In this document: positions 53,323-64,000 of the stretch, piece by piece
Layout: every line of letters begins with the position of its first letter
Position numbering within the stretch: the stretch's first letter is position 1
Assembly (NCBI RefSeq): GCF_000263855.1
Contig: NZ_AJWX01000003.1
Span: forward strand, 347,097 to 411,096
Reading direction: 5' to 3'
Origin: Pseudomonas sp. M47T1
Lineage (GTDB): Bacteria > Pseudomonadota > Gammaproteobacteria > Pseudomonadales > Pseudomonadaceae
Length of the DNA: 64,000 nt
Made by a program: the position numbers and the translations under genes
Notes under the pieces: model-generated
The model's input: only the letters and a program-made list of their open reading frames with translations
Databases searched by the model: none
What the model was told of the DNA's origin: nothing

Positions 53323-53451
53323 GCGCCGCTTTGGCCGTTTCACGCCCTGAAAGGGTACCCCGGCAAAGGGTGCTTACGCATTTTTGCGTGAAACGTGCGC
53401 AATTTTCATCCAGCCTAGGGCACGGATGGTTCTGCGATATTTGGAGTTCTT

Positions 53452-55590
<2,139 letters not shown>

Positions 55591-55670
55591 GCGGTTTCAG
55601 GGCGAGCTTTGTTTATAACGCAATACACATTCGTTCCGGCATGAGTATTGCCTCTTGGTCAAGGTCATGA

Positions 55671-55690
55671 TTAGCTCACTAATAATTAGT
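55671..55690. promoter_or_regulatory. Probable MarR/SlyA operator
   Basis: TTAGCTCACTAA (55671-55682) keeps the TTAGnnnnCTAA frame of the SlyA consensus, and overlaps ACTAATAATTAGT (55678-55690), a perfect palindrome. Both lie 26-45 bases before the MarR-type start, suiting autorepression. Confidence 0.55.
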
Positions 55691-55715
55691 TCTGTCCTTT
55701 AACCATGAGTCGCTT

Positions 55716-56153
55716 ATGCCGTTGACTGATCAACATCGTTTCGGAATGCAACTGGCCCAGATGTCCCGGGGCTGGCGTGCTGAACTGGATCGCCGCCTGG
55801 CTGGCCTGGGCCTGTCCCAGGCGCGCTGGCTGGTGCTGTTGCACCTGGCCCGGTTCGAAGAAACCCCCACCCAGCGCGAATTGGCGCAAAGCGTGGGCGT
55901 CGAAGGCCCGACCCTGGCACGCCTGCTGGACAGCCTGGAAAGCCAGGGGCTGGTCAAGCGCCAGGCCGTAGTGGAGGATCGCCGGGCGAAAAAGATCCTG
56001 CTGTGCGACCCGGCCCTGCCGTTGATCGAGCAGATCGAAACCATTGCCAATGCCTTGCGTGCCGAGCTGTTCGTGGGCGTCGACGAAGATGAGATGCGCA
56101 TCTGCATGCGCGTTCACCGGCAGGTTCTGGACAACCTCGAGAAGAAATCCTGA
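55716..56153 (+). CDS. MarR-family regulator (SlyA-like)
   Basis: A 145-residue MarR protein with a winged helix at residues about 30-105: LSQARWLVLLHLARFEETPT, QRELAQSVGVEGPTLARLLD, LESQGLVKRQAVVEDRRAKK. The DRRAKK wing and GLVKR are family hallmarks. Length and shape resemble SlyA. The start at 55716 (MPLTDQHRFGMQLAQMSRGW) lies just after its likely operator. It precedes the FimV-like gene by 85 bases on the same strand. Its signal and targets are unknown. Confidence 0.92.
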   Translation: MPLTDQHRFGMQLAQMSRGWRAELDRRLAGLGLSQARWLVLLHLARFEETPTQRELAQSVGVEGPTLARLLDSLESQGLVKRQAVVEDRRAKKILLCDPALPLIEQIETIANALRAELFVGVDEDEMRICMRVHRQVLDNLEKKS

Positions 56154-56238
56154 GCACCTGCGTGCACGGTGCTTTGAGAAAGGCTGGTTCGCAGTCTATA
56201 ACCAGAATGACAGGAAGCAGGTTCTTCAAGGGATTCAC

Positions 56239-58392
56239 ATGCTAGAGCGTTCACGGTCCATTTTCGCGGCCTTTTCCACGTCTACCACCGCCCGCCTGCT
56301 GGCGGCCTTGCTGGCAACCGCCGCTGGCCAGGCCCAGGCACTGGGGCTGGGTGACATTACCCTGCATTCCTCGCTGGGCCAGCCGCTCAACGCCGACATT
56401 GCCCTGGTCGATGCCCAGGGCCTGGACCAGGCCGACCTGTCGGTGAGCCTGGCCACGGCTGAAGAGTTCGCCCGCTCGGGGGTGGACCGTGTGTTCTTCC
56501 TCAATGACTTGCACTTCACTCCCGTGCTGGGTGGTGATCGCAAGTTCATTCATGTTACCTCCACCAAGGCCGTTACCGAGCCTTACCTGGATTTCCTGGT
56601 GCAGGTGAACCGCCCCAGCGGGCAACTGCTGCGTGAATTCACGGTGTTGCTGGACCCCCCCGGCACTGTGGCGCTGGCGCCAGCACCGAAGTTCGACGAT
56701 GCACCGGTGAGCAGTATCGCCAGTGCCATCAGCAGCGCCAGCAGTGCCCCCCCGGCTGCCCGCGCCGCCGCGCCGCACGTTGCGCAGCCGCTGCCTGCCG
56801 CTACTCAGAACAAACGCCTTGACGTGAGCAGGGGTGACACCCTGTGGAGCATCACCAAACGCCTGCAGGCGGCCGGCACTACCACGCCGCCCAATACCCT
56901 GGCACGGGAGCTGCGCGCCCTGAACCCTGGCAAGTTGAAAGCCGGGCAAAGCCTGTTGCTGCCCGATAGTGCCGTGGTGCCGGGCACTGCTGCCCCGGCG
57001 ACAGTGGCCCAGGCCGTCAGCCCCGCGCCGGCCGCCGCCGCGCCTGCCGCTGCCCCGGCTGCGGTCACGGATGCGCCGCCTGTTCCGGCCGCCGAGCCAG
57101 CGCCCGCGGCCCCCGTGGACACCCAGGAACTGCACAAGGACGTCGACGAGCTCAACAGCAAGCTGCAAGCCTTGCAGGCGCAAATGACCGGCAAGGACCA
57201 GCAGGTGCAACAGTTGCAACAGCAATTGGCCCAGGCCCGCGCCGCTGCCAAACCAGCCTCCCCCGTGGCGCCGGTTGCCGTAGCGCCGATCATTGACGAC
57301 AGCAGTGATATTCCCTGGCTGCCGATTCTGGGTGTGGTGCTCATCCTGTTGCTGTTGGGCGGGCTGCTCTACAATCGTCGTCGCCAGCAGTTCGCCGTGC
57401 CAATGGCCGCGGTGCCGCTGACGGCGGTTGACGATGATGTGCTGATCAAGCCTGCCCAGGACGGCCTGGCGCCCGCCCCGCAAGTGGCCGAAGAAGAACC
57501 GGTCAGCAGCACGCCGCGGCGTGAAAGTGGCCCGGCCACCGACGCCATGGACGGTGCCAGCATCTACATTGCCTACGGTCGCTTCAATGAAGCCACGGCG
57601 ATTCTGCGCGAGGGCCTGCAAAAGGAGCCGCAGCGCACTGACCTGCGCCTGCGCTTGCTGGAAGTATTGGGCCAGCAGGGCGATGTGGCCGGTTTCGCCG
57701 AGGAAGAACGTGCGCTGCTGGCGCAGGATTTCAGCGCCGAGAAGATCGAAGCCATTCGCGGCCACTACCCCAAGTTGCAGCCAGCCCCGGCCGCCGTTTC
57801 GGCCCCGGCACCCGCCGTGCCTGGTCCAGTGGTGCCTGCGGCGCTGGCAGCGGTGGCGGCGGTGGCCCCGGCCATTGTCGAACGGCCAGCGCCAGCGCCC
57901 GAACCCCTGGACGATTTCCAGCTCAACCTGGACGACCTGTCCATGGACGCCGACTGGGACCTGGTCAGCCCCTTCGACCCGGCGCCCACGCGCAAGGGCA
58001 GCGAGCCTCTGGCGGAGGTGGACGAGCCGATGGACACCGATTTTGCCAGCAACCTCAAGGAATTCCCCGACGTCTTTGAAATGCCCGACGAGCAGTTTCT
58101 CAGCGACTTTGCCGAGCCCGAACCTGAGCCTGAAGCGGATGCCGATGGCATGGATGACGCCTTCCTGGACAACTTCGTAGCCGGCGCCGACCTGCCCGAA
58201 CTGGATGCCCTGACTGTGGACTTCGATGCCCAGGACAGCGCCGAAGAGTCCGCGCAGAAGCTTGAACAGGCGCAAAGCTGCATCGATCAGGGCGACCTGC
58301 GCAGTGCGGCCGACCTGTTGCATGAAGTGCTGCGCGAAGGCGACGACACCTACAAGCTGGCGGCGCGCCAATTGCTTTCGAAGATCGCCTGA
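56239..58392 (+). CDS. FimV-like motility/pole protein with LysM and TPR-like C-terminus
   Basis: A 717-residue inner-membrane protein. The signal segment ends near QAQA; then LGLGDITLHSSLGQPLNADI is the conserved FimV N-terminal start. A LysM domain (LDVSRGDTLWSITKRLQAAG) binds peptidoglycan; a coiled coil (LHKDVDELNSKLQALQAQMT) precedes one membrane helix (WLPILGVVLILLLLGGLLYN). The cytosolic part is acidic with TPR-like repeats and the FimV C-terminal domain (AQSCIDQGDLRSAADLLHEV). The main FimV of pseudomonads is about 900 residues beside truA; this shorter copy beside a MarR regulator is probably a paralogue. The ATG at 56239 is preferred. Confidence 0.88.
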   Translation: MLERSRSIFAAFSTSTTARLLAALLATAAGQAQALGLGDITLHSSLGQPLNADIALVDAQGLDQADLSVSLATAEEFARSGVDRVFFLNDLHFTPVLGGDRKFIHVTSTKAVTEPYLDFLVQVNRPSGQLLREFTVLLDPPGTVALAPAPKFDDAPVSSIASAISSASSAPPAARAAAPHVAQPLPAATQNKRLDVSRGDTLWSITKRLQAAGTTTPPNTLARELRALNPGKLKAGQSLLLPDSAVVPGTAAPATVAQAVSPAPAAAAPAAAPAAVTDAPPVPAAEPAPAAPVDTQELHKDVDELNSKLQALQAQMTGKDQQVQQLQQQLAQARAAAKPASPVAPVAVAPIIDDSSDIPWLPILGVVLILLLLGGLLYNRRRQQFAVPMAAVPLTAVDDDVLIKPAQDGLAPAPQVAEEEPVSSTPRRESGPATDAMDGASIYIAYGRFNEATAILREGLQKEPQRTDLRLRLLEVLGQQGDVAGFAEEERALLAQDFSAEKIEAIRGHYPKLQPAPAAVSAPAPAVPGPVVPAALAAVAAVAPAIVERPAPAPEPLDDFQLNLDDLSMDADWDLVSPFDPAPTRKGSEPLAEVDEPMDTDFASNLKEFPDVFEMPDEQFLSDFAEPEPEPEADADGMDDAFLDNFVAGADLPELDALTVDFDAQDSAEESAQKLEQAQSCIDQGDLRSAADLLHEVLREGDDTYKLAARQLLSKIA

Positions 58393-58400
58393 GGTGCACC

Positions 58401-58682
58401 ATGGCTGATACCCGCCCGCACATCGTCATCACGTACTGCACCCAGTGCCAATGGCTGCTGCGCGCCGCCTGGCTGGCCCAGGAACTGCTCAGCACCTTTG
58501 CCGACGACCTGGGCCGCGTCAGCCTGGAGCCCGGCACGGGCGGCGTATTCCGCATCACCTGCGACGACGTGCAGATCTGGGAGCGCAAGGCCGACGGCGG
58601 CTTCCCCGAAGCCAAAGTGCTCAAGCAGCGCGTCCGCGACTGCATCGACCCACAGCGCGACTTGGGCCATAACGACCGGTAA
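58401..58682 (+). CDS. SelT/SelW/SelH (Rdx) family protein
   Basis: A 93-residue thioredoxin-like Rdx protein. The redox motif CTQC (CxxC, replacing CxxU of selenoproteins) is at residues 13-16 in HIVITYCTQCQWLLRAAWLA; LLSTFADDLGRVSLEPGTGG and RKADGGFPEAKVLKQRVRDC are further family blocks. It is cytosolic; the exact substrate is unknown. The ATG at 58401 lies 8 bases after the FimV-like stop, so the two may be co-transcribed. Confidence 0.9.
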   Translation: MADTRPHIVITYCTQCQWLLRAAWLAQELLSTFADDLGRVSLEPGTGGVFRITCDDVQIWERKADGGFPEAKVLKQRVRDCIDPQRDLGHNDR

Positions 58683-58725
58683 CGACAACCCGCAGCTCCT
58701 GCACGACGGTTGCGGTTAGATGATT

Positions 58726-59907
58726 TTACTTCTGCCCCACCAACGTATCCACCGCCGGCACCCGCGTATCGCTCTCCATCTGCGCATCATGCTCCAGCTG
58801 ATGACTGAACCGCTCCAGCGACCCGTGCGCCGGTTTGGCGTCGCTGGCGAACACCGGCGGGCTGAGCATGTAGGCGGTCAAAATGCGCCCCAGCGCCTGC
58901 AGGCTGTCGATGTGGGTGCGCTCGTAGCCATGGGTGGCATCACAACCAAACGCCAGTAGCGCCGTGCGTATGTCATGCCCGGCGGTGACGGCCGAGTGGG
59001 CGTCGCTGAAGTAGTAACGGAACAGGTCGCGACGTACCGGCAGGTCATGGTCATGGGCCAGGCTCAGCAGATGCCGGGACAAGTGGTAGTCATAAGGCCC
59101 GCTGGAGTCCTGCATGGCCACGCTGACCGCATGTTCACTGGAGTGCTGGCCCGGGGCGACGGGGGCGATGTCGATGCCGACGAATTCACTCACGTCCCAC
59201 GGCAGCGCGCCAGCGGCGCCCGAGCCGGTTTCTTCGGTGATGGTGAACAGCGGGTGGCAATCGATGGGCGGCTGTTGGCCGCTTTCGACAATGGCCTTGA
59301 GGCTGGCCAGCAGCGCGGCGACGCCGGCCTTGTCGTCCAGGTGGCGGGCGCTGATGTGGCCGCTGTCGGTGAACTCGGGCAGCGGATCGAAGGCCACGAA
59401 GTCGCCGATGTTCACGCCCAGGCTCTCGCAGTCGGCGCGGGTCGCGCTATAGGCGTCCAGGCGCAGTTCCACGTGATCCCAGCTGACGGGCAATTGGTCG
59501 ACAGCGGTGTTGAAGGCATGCCCGGAGGCCATGAGTGGCAGTACGCTGCCACGAATCACACCGCTGTCGGTGAACACGCTGACGCGGCTGCCCTCGGCGA
59601 AGCGACTGGACCAGCAGCCCACCGGTGCCAGCGACAGGCGGCCGTTGTCCTGCACGGCTCGCACGCTGGCGCCGATGGTGTCCAGGTGGGCCGATACGGC
59701 GCGGTCGGGTGAGCTTTGCACGCCCTTGAGCGTGGCGCGGATGGTGCCGCGGCGGGTGAGCTCGAAGGGAATGCCCAGTTCTTCCAGGCGTTCGGCCACG
59801 TAGCGCACGATGGTGTCGGTAAAGCCCGTGGGGCTGGGAATGGCGAGCATTTCCAGCAGGACTTTCTGCAGATATTGGGTATCCGGTTCGGGAATTTTGG
59901 GGGTCAT
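58726..59907 (-). CDS. M42-family peptidase of the NAGGN operon
   Basis: A 393-residue M42-type metallopeptidase that is regularly found with the NAGGN synthesis genes. Metal motifs visible are VSAHLDTIGA near the N-terminus, RHLDDKAGVAALLA, FTITEETGSGAAGALPW, and the C-terminal DATHGYERTHIDSL. The start at 59907 (MTPKIPEPDTQYLQKVLLEM) is preferred over an in-frame start at 59961. Its substrate in the pathway is unknown. It is the third gene of asnO-ngg-peptidase, separated from ngg by a REP pair. Confidence 0.88.
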   Translation of the reverse strand: MTPKIPEPDTQYLQKVLLEMLAIPSPTGFTDTIVRYVAERLEELGIPFELTRRGTIRATLKGVQSSPDRAVSAHLDTIGASVRAVQDNGRLSLAPVGCWSSRFAEGSRVSVFTDSGVIRGSVLPLMASGHAFNTAVDQLPVSWDHVELRLDAYSATRADCESLGVNIGDFVAFDPLPEFTDSGHISARHLDDKAGVAALLASLKAIVESGQQPPIDCHPLFTITEETGSGAAGALPWDVSEFVGIDIAPVAPGQHSSEHAVSVAMQDSSGPYDYHLSRHLLSLAHDHDLPVRRDLFRYYFSDAHSAVTAGHDIRTALLAFGCDATHGYERTHIDSLQALGRILTAYMLSPPVFASDAKPAHGSLERFSHQLEHDAQMESDTRVPAVDTLVGQK

Positions 59908-59949
59908 GGAAACTCCTGATTGGATATGACTGGAGGTGGGTGGTGCAGC

Positions 59950-60015
59950 CTTCGCGGGCACGGCCCACGCCTACAGGACGGCGCGGTTCTGTAGGCGCAG
60001 GGCATGCCCGCGAAG
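59950..60015. repeat. Paired inverted REP element inside the NAGGN operon
   Basis: CTTCGCGGGCACGGCCCACG from 59950 faces CTGTAGGCGCAGGGCATGCC... ending at 60015; arms are 27 bases with a few mismatches and 12 bases between them. The pair separates ngg from the peptidase gene and may lower downstream expression. Confidence 0.85.
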
Positions 60016-60019
60016 GGTT

Positions 60020-61765
60020 TCAGGTCAGCACCTGGCAATGGGGAAACAGCAGGTCGATGAATTTCTGCGCAGTGGGCCGCGGTTCGTGGTTGGCCAGGCC
60101 AACGCGCTCGTTGGCTTCGATGAACACGTACTCGGGCTGGTCGGCCGCAGGCACCAGCAGGTCCAGGCCCACTACCGGAATGTTCAGGGCGCGGGCTGCG
60201 GTCACGGCCGCCTCGGCCAGGGCCGGGTGGAGGCTGTCGGTCACGTCTTCCAGGTGCCCGCCGGTGTGCAGGTTGGCGGCGCGGCGCACGGCCAACACCT
60301 GGCCGGCCGGTAGCACGGTGTCGTAATCCACCCCGGCGGCGTGCAGGGTGCGCTGTGTTTCATGGTCCAGCGCAATGCGGCTTTCGCCCTGGGTGGCCGC
60401 CTGACGCCTGCGGCTCTGGGCTTCGATCAAGGCACCAATGGCGTGCTGGCCGTCGCCGACAACCTGGGCGGGGCGGCGGATGGCAGCGGCCACCACTTCA
60501 AAGCCGATGACCACAATGCGCAGGTCCGCACCTTCATGAAAGCTTTCCAGCAAAACCCGGCTGTCGAACTGATGCGCGTGTTCGATGGCTTGCTGCACAT
60601 GATCAAGATTGTCCAGGTCCACCGCCACGCCCTGACCTTGTTCGCCGTCCACCGGCTTGACCACAATACGCCCATGCTGTTGCAGGAAGTCCTCGTTGTC
60701 GTCGGCGCTGCCGGCCAGTTGCTGGGCCGGCAGTTTCAGCCCGGCGGCGCTGAGCACCTTGTGGGTCAGGCTCTTGTCCTGGCACAGGTTCATGCTGATG
60801 GCGCTGGTGAGGTCGCACAGCGACTCGCGGCACCGAATGCGCCGGCCGCCATGGTTGAGGGTGAACAACCCGGCGTCGGCGTCGTCGATCTGTACTTCGA
60901 TGCCGCGACGCAGTGCCTCGTCGACGATAATGCGCGCATAGGGATTGAGCTCGGCCTGGGGCCCGGGGCCCAGGAACAGGGTCTGGTTGATGCCGTTCTT
61001 GCGCTTGATCGCAAAGGTGGGCAGGGTGCGGAAATCCAGCTTGGCGTAGAGGTTCTTGGCCAGGCGGTTGTCGTGCAACACCGACAGGTCCAGGTAGCTG
61101 AGCCCGCGGCTCATGAAATGCTCGATCAGGTGACGCACCAGAACCTCGCCCACGCCGGGCCGGGTGCAGCGCGGGTCCACGGCCAGGCACCAGAGGCTGC
61201 TGCCGTTTTCGGGGTCGTGGAAGGCCTTTTGGTGGTTCAGGCCCATGACGCTGCCGATCACCTGGCCGCTGTCTTCATCTTCGGCCAGCCAGTACACCGG
61301 GCCACCCTGGTGGCGCGGGGTCAGGCGCGCAGGGTCGATGGGCAGCATGCGCCGCTTGAGGTACAGCTCATTGATGGCTTCCCAGTCTGCATCGCTTTGC
61401 GCGCGGCGAATGCGAAAGCCGCGAAACACCCGCTGGGCAGGCCGGTAGTCGCTGAACCACAGGCGCAGGGTATCGGAGGGGTCCAGGAACAACTGCTGCG
61501 GCGCTTGGGCCAGCACCTGCTGTGGCGCGGCCACGTACAGGGCAATGTCACGCTCCCCGTGCTGTTCGTGCACCAACTCGGCGGCCAGGCTGGCCGCGTC
61601 CGCAAAGGTGTGGCCGATCAGCAGGCGGCCCCAGCCGCAATGCACGGCGTGACCATGTTCATCGGGCACGTTGCCGTCTTCGGCGAAGCGCGCCTGCAAG
61701 CGTTCGTAGGTAGGTGACTGGCCGCGTTGCAAACGCTGGTTGAAGGTCGTGGCATGGGGTTTCAT
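60020..61765 (-). CDS. ngg: N-acetylglutaminylglutamine synthetase (GNAT plus ATP-grasp)
   Basis: A 581-residue two-domain enzyme. The N-terminal GNAT acetyltransferase domain (about 110-260) has the CoA segment LAVDPRCTRPGVGEVLVRHL and LSYLDLSVLHDNRLAKNLYA. The C-terminal ATP-grasp ligase (about 310-575) has IVVKPVDGEQGQGVAVDLDN, ALIEAQSRRRQAATQ and VGLDLLVPAADQPEYVFIEA. It makes the dipeptide osmolyte precursor N-acetylglutaminylglutamine, which AsnO amidates to NAGGN. Its start lies three bases after the asnO stop, so the two are co-translated. Confidence 0.93.
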   Translation of the reverse strand: MKPHATTFNQRLQRGQSPTYERLQARFAEDGNVPDEHGHAVHCGWGRLLIGHTFADAASLAAELVHEQHGERDIALYVAAPQQVLAQAPQQLFLDPSDTLRLWFSDYRPAQRVFRGFRIRRAQSDADWEAINELYLKRRMLPIDPARLTPRHQGGPVYWLAEDEDSGQVIGSVMGLNHQKAFHDPENGSSLWCLAVDPRCTRPGVGEVLVRHLIEHFMSRGLSYLDLSVLHDNRLAKNLYAKLDFRTLPTFAIKRKNGINQTLFLGPGPQAELNPYARIIVDEALRRGIEVQIDDADAGLFTLNHGGRRIRCRESLCDLTSAISMNLCQDKSLTHKVLSAAGLKLPAQQLAGSADDNEDFLQQHGRIVVKPVDGEQGQGVAVDLDNLDHVQQAIEHAHQFDSRVLLESFHEGADLRIVVIGFEVVAAAIRRPAQVVGDGQHAIGALIEAQSRRRQAATQGESRIALDHETQRTLHAAGVDYDTVLPAGQVLAVRRAANLHTGGHLEDVTDSLHPALAEAAVTAARALNIPVVGLDLLVPAADQPEYVFIEANERVGLANHEPRPTAQKFIDLLFPHCQVLT

Positions 61766-61768
61766 CGG

Positions 61769-63541
61769 TCAGATTCCTTGTTCGCTGAGCCACAGGTTCA
61801 ATGCCGCCAGTTGCCACAGCTTGGAGCCGCGCAGCGGGGTCAATTGGCCTTGGGGGTTGGTCAGCAATTGGTCGAGCATGGCCGGCTTGAACAGCCCGCG
61901 GTCCTGGCTGGGGTCCAGCAGCAAGTCGCGCACCCAGTTCAGGGTGTTGCCTTCCAGGTGCTTGAGGCCAGGTACCGGAAAGTAGCCTTTCTTGCGGTCG
62001 ATGACTTCGCTGGGAATGACCAGGCGCGCGGCTTCCTTGAGCACCTGTTTGCCGCCGTCGGGCAGTTTGAAGCGGGCAGGCACGCGGGCCGACAGCTCCA
62101 CCAGGCGGTAGTCCAGGAAGGGTGTGCGTGCCTCCAGGCCCCAGGCCATGGTCATGTTGTCCACCCGTTTTACCGGGTCGTCCACCAGCATCACCGTGCT
62201 GTCCAGGCGCAGGGCCTTGTCCACGGCGGCGTCGGCACCGGGTTGGGCAAAGTGTTCGCGCACGAAATCACCGGCGGCGTCATTGCGGGTCAGCCAGGCC
62301 GGTTGCACGGTGGCGGCATAGTCGTCATAGCTGCGGTCGAAGAATGCGTCGCGGTACGCCGCGTAAGGATCGCTGGCGCCATCCACCTGCGGGTACCAGT
62401 GGTAACCGGCAAACAGTTCGTCCGCACCCTGGCCGCTTTGCACCACCTTGCAATGCTTGGCCACTTCCCGCGACAGCAGGTAGAAGGCGATGCAGTCATG
62501 GCTGACCATCGGCTCGCTCATGGCGCGGAAGGCGGCCGGGAGCTGTTCGATGATCTCGGCTTCGTCAATGCGCAGTTGGTGATGGCGGGTGCCGTAGTGT
62601 TTGGCAATCAGGTCCGAGTACTGGAACTCGTCACCGCGTTCACCGCCGGCGTCCTGGAAGCCGATGGAAAAGGTGGACAGGTCTTCCACGCCCACTTCAC
62701 GCAACAGGCCCACCAACAGGCTGGAGTCGACGCCGCCGGACAGCAGCACGCCCACGTCCACGGCCGCACGCTGGCGAATGGCAACGGCTTCGCGGGTGCT
62801 GTGCAGCACGCGGTCGCGCCAGTCTTCCAGGGTCAGGTTCATTTCATCGGCGTGGGGGCCGTAAGGCAGCGTCCACCAGGTTTTCTGCTCGGTCTTGCCG
62901 CTGGCGTCAATGCGCAGCCAGGTAGCCGGCGGCAGTTTTTCAATGCCTGCCAGCAGGGTACGCGGCGCCGGCACCACGGCGTGAAAGTTCAGGTAGTGGT
63001 TGAGGGCCACGGGGTCGAGCATCGGGCTGATGTCGCCACCCTTGAGCAACGCTGGCAAGGCCGAGGCAAAGCGCAGGCGGCTGCCGGTGCGCGACAGGTA
63101 CAGGGGCTTTACGCCCAGGCGGTCGCGGGCAATGAACAGGCGCTGGCTGTCGCGCTCCCAAATGGCGAAGGCGAACATGCCATTGAGCTTGGGCAGCAGC
63201 GCTTCGCCCCAGGCGTGGTAGCCCTTGAGCAACACTTCGGTGTCGCCGCCCGAGTAGAACGCATAACCCAGCGCTTCCAGTTCAGCGCGCAACTCCGGGA
63301 AGTTGTAGATGGCGCCGTTGAAGGCCAGCGACAGGCCCAGTTGCTGGTCGATCATGGGCTGAGCCGAGCCGTCGGACAGGTCCATGATTTTCAGCCGTCG
63401 GTGGCCAAGGGCGATAGGGCCCTGGCTGTGAAAGCCCCAGGCGTCCGGGCCGCGAGGGGCCAGGTGGTGAGTGATGCGCTCTACGGCGGCGAGGTCCGCC
63501 GGTTGATGGTCAAAACGAAGTTCACCTGCTAATCCGCACAT
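61769..63541 (-). CDS. asnO: N-acetylglutaminylglutamine amidotransferase (asparagine synthase family)
   Basis: A 590-residue glutamine-dependent amidotransferase. The N-terminal Cys2 (MCGLAGELRF) with HLAPRGPDAWG and SLAFNGAIYNFPELR forms the class II glutaminase; the synthetase domain has the PP-loop GVLLSGGVDSSLLVGLL, MVSHDCIAFYLLSREVAKH and the SGQGADELFAGYHWYP motif. In pseudomonads this paralogue, next to ngg, makes the compatible solute NAGGN under osmotic stress rather than asparagine. The start at 63541 has AAGGA upstream. It is the first gene of the operon. Confidence 0.94.
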   Translation of the reverse strand: MCGLAGELRFDHQPADLAAVERITHHLAPRGPDAWGFHSQGPIALGHRRLKIMDLSDGSAQPMIDQQLGLSLAFNGAIYNFPELRAELEALGYAFYSGGDTEVLLKGYHAWGEALLPKLNGMFAFAIWERDSQRLFIARDRLGVKPLYLSRTGSRLRFASALPALLKGGDISPMLDPVALNHYLNFHAVVPAPRTLLAGIEKLPPATWLRIDASGKTEQKTWWTLPYGPHADEMNLTLEDWRDRVLHSTREAVAIRQRAAVDVGVLLSGGVDSSLLVGLLREVGVEDLSTFSIGFQDAGGERGDEFQYSDLIAKHYGTRHHQLRIDEAEIIEQLPAAFRAMSEPMVSHDCIAFYLLSREVAKHCKVVQSGQGADELFAGYHWYPQVDGASDPYAAYRDAFFDRSYDDYAATVQPAWLTRNDAAGDFVREHFAQPGADAAVDKALRLDSTVMLVDDPVKRVDNMTMAWGLEARTPFLDYRLVELSARVPARFKLPDGGKQVLKEAARLVIPSEVIDRKKGYFPVPGLKHLEGNTLNWVRDLLLDPSQDRGLFKPAMLDQLLTNPQGQLTPLRGSKLWQLAALNLWLSEQGI

Positions 63542-63693
63542 AATTCCTTACCGGTTGTTCCGTTGGGGAGGGCGCCATTGAGGCGCGCTTAAGAAACTGA
63601 CCGAGGAGATTTACAGGAGTTTTAGAACAATATGTTATAAGGCGATAGGTGAGGGCGGCGTTCACCCGATATCAACGGCTAAAATGATTACGT

Positions 63694-63711
63694 GAATGTT
63701 TGGAAACATTC
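63694..63711. promoter_or_regulatory. Perfect palindrome between asnO and the LuxR-type gene
   Basis: GAATGTTTGGAAACATTC has two exact 8-base arms around GG. It lies about midway in the 318-base divergent gap (63542-63859), 149 bases from the LuxR-type ATG and 152 from the asnO ATG. The gap is AT-rich and contains no gene. It does not match the CT-N12-AG lux-box pattern, so the binding protein is unknown. Confidence 0.5.
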
Positions 63712-63859
63712 CCTGAATAGTCGCTAATTTTTCGCCGCTGCCCTCGACTCAATGTGGTGTTTCAATTGCGATTGGTTATTTGCCTTCGCGCAAAATAGTG
63801 GTCTATATTTCTTTCGATTGATTGTTGGATCCCATTCCTGTCAGCCAGGTATTTTTGCC

Positions 63860-64000
63860 ATGCAGTGGACCATGCGCTCACTAGAGCGATTTGCCCCGGA
63901 ACATTCCGAGGAAAGCCTGTTCGAGTCGCTGCTATGGGTGTGCCGCGAACTGGGCTACGAATATTGCTCCATCAATGTTTTTGTACGACTTCCCCTAGGG
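63860..64000 (+). CDS. LuxR-type regulator, autoinducer-binding N-terminus (cut by window edge)
   Basis: An ATG at 63860 opens 47 codons to the window end: MQWTMRSLERFAPEHSEESL, then WVCRELGYEYCSINVFVRLP. The spacing of aromatic residues with ELGYEYCS resembles the start of the autoinducer-binding domain of LuxR-family proteins (W...LGF.Y). The helix-turn-helix would lie beyond the edge, so the assignment is provisional. No luxI gene is in the window, so it may be a LuxR solo. Confidence 0.6.
   Translation, partial: MQWTMRSLERFAPEHSEESLFESLLWVCRELGYEYCSINVFVRLPLG

Overview
The window looks like chromosomal DNA of a Pseudomonas, most likely from the P. putida group. The reasons are the GC-rich coding style, the many short inverted repeats of the two common Pseudomonas REP types (one built on GCGGGC...GCTCC(C/T)AC, one on GCTGCCGCAGGCTGCG), and a gene set typical of that genus: minCDE-rluA, actP with a DUF485 partner, the complete lap biofilm adhesin locus, a second FimV-like gene, and the NAGGN osmolyte operon. 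This assignment rests on recognising gene families and remembered gene order; no database search was run. No rRNA, tRNA, CRISPR array or insertion sequence was seen.

Layout. 1-2.5 kb: the end of an ABC solute-binding gene divergent from a GntR/UTRA regulator with shared operator-like sites, then a MEKHLA (PAS-like) gene. 2.6-9.4 kb (minus strand): a YbiO-like MscS channel with a short membrane-protein gene, aminopeptidase ApeB, RluA and MinEDC. 9.5-20.5 kb: lipid A acyltransferase, patatin, pirin, an MlaA/hydrolase pair, a membrane GH17 enzyme, a glycine-betaine binding protein, and the acetate permease operon with a Crc/Hfq-type leader. 20.9-26.4 kb is the accessory part: a two-gene haem operon (catalase-like plus RoxA-like di-haem cytochrome), a glycine-zipper micro-gene coupled to three paralogous small membrane proteins (the last one frameshifted), and a collapsed assimilatory nitrate reductase pseudogene. 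26.5-35.5 kb: a PcaQ-like regulator, an FKBP lipoprotein, a DUF1232 gene behind a DnaA-box palindrome, an XRE operon, an EAL-CBS-GGDEF protein, Prc protease and a quinone oxidoreductase.

35.6-52.4 kb holds the whole Lap system. LapE, LapB and LapC form the type I secretion channel. LapA is a 2823-residue RTX adhesin with an N-terminal retention module and a LapG cleavage site. LapD is the inside-out c-di-GMP receptor and LapG the periplasmic protease. A FleQ-box-like site and a long leader precede lapA. When c-di-GMP is high, LapD is expected to sequester LapG so that LapA stays anchored in LapE; when it is low, LapG cuts the dialanine site and LapA is released.

52.6-64 kb: a YecA/UPF0149 protein, RecQ, a MarR regulator with its own operator-like palindromes, a FimV paralogue with an Rdx-family (CxxC) protein, and the NAGGN operon (asnO, ngg, M42 peptidase). 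A LuxR-type autoinducer-domain gene, cut by the right edge, is divergent from asnO. The observations most worth following are the glycine-zipper/paralogue cluster, the di-haem plus catalase-like operon (a possible oxylipin pathway), and the regulatory palindromes.
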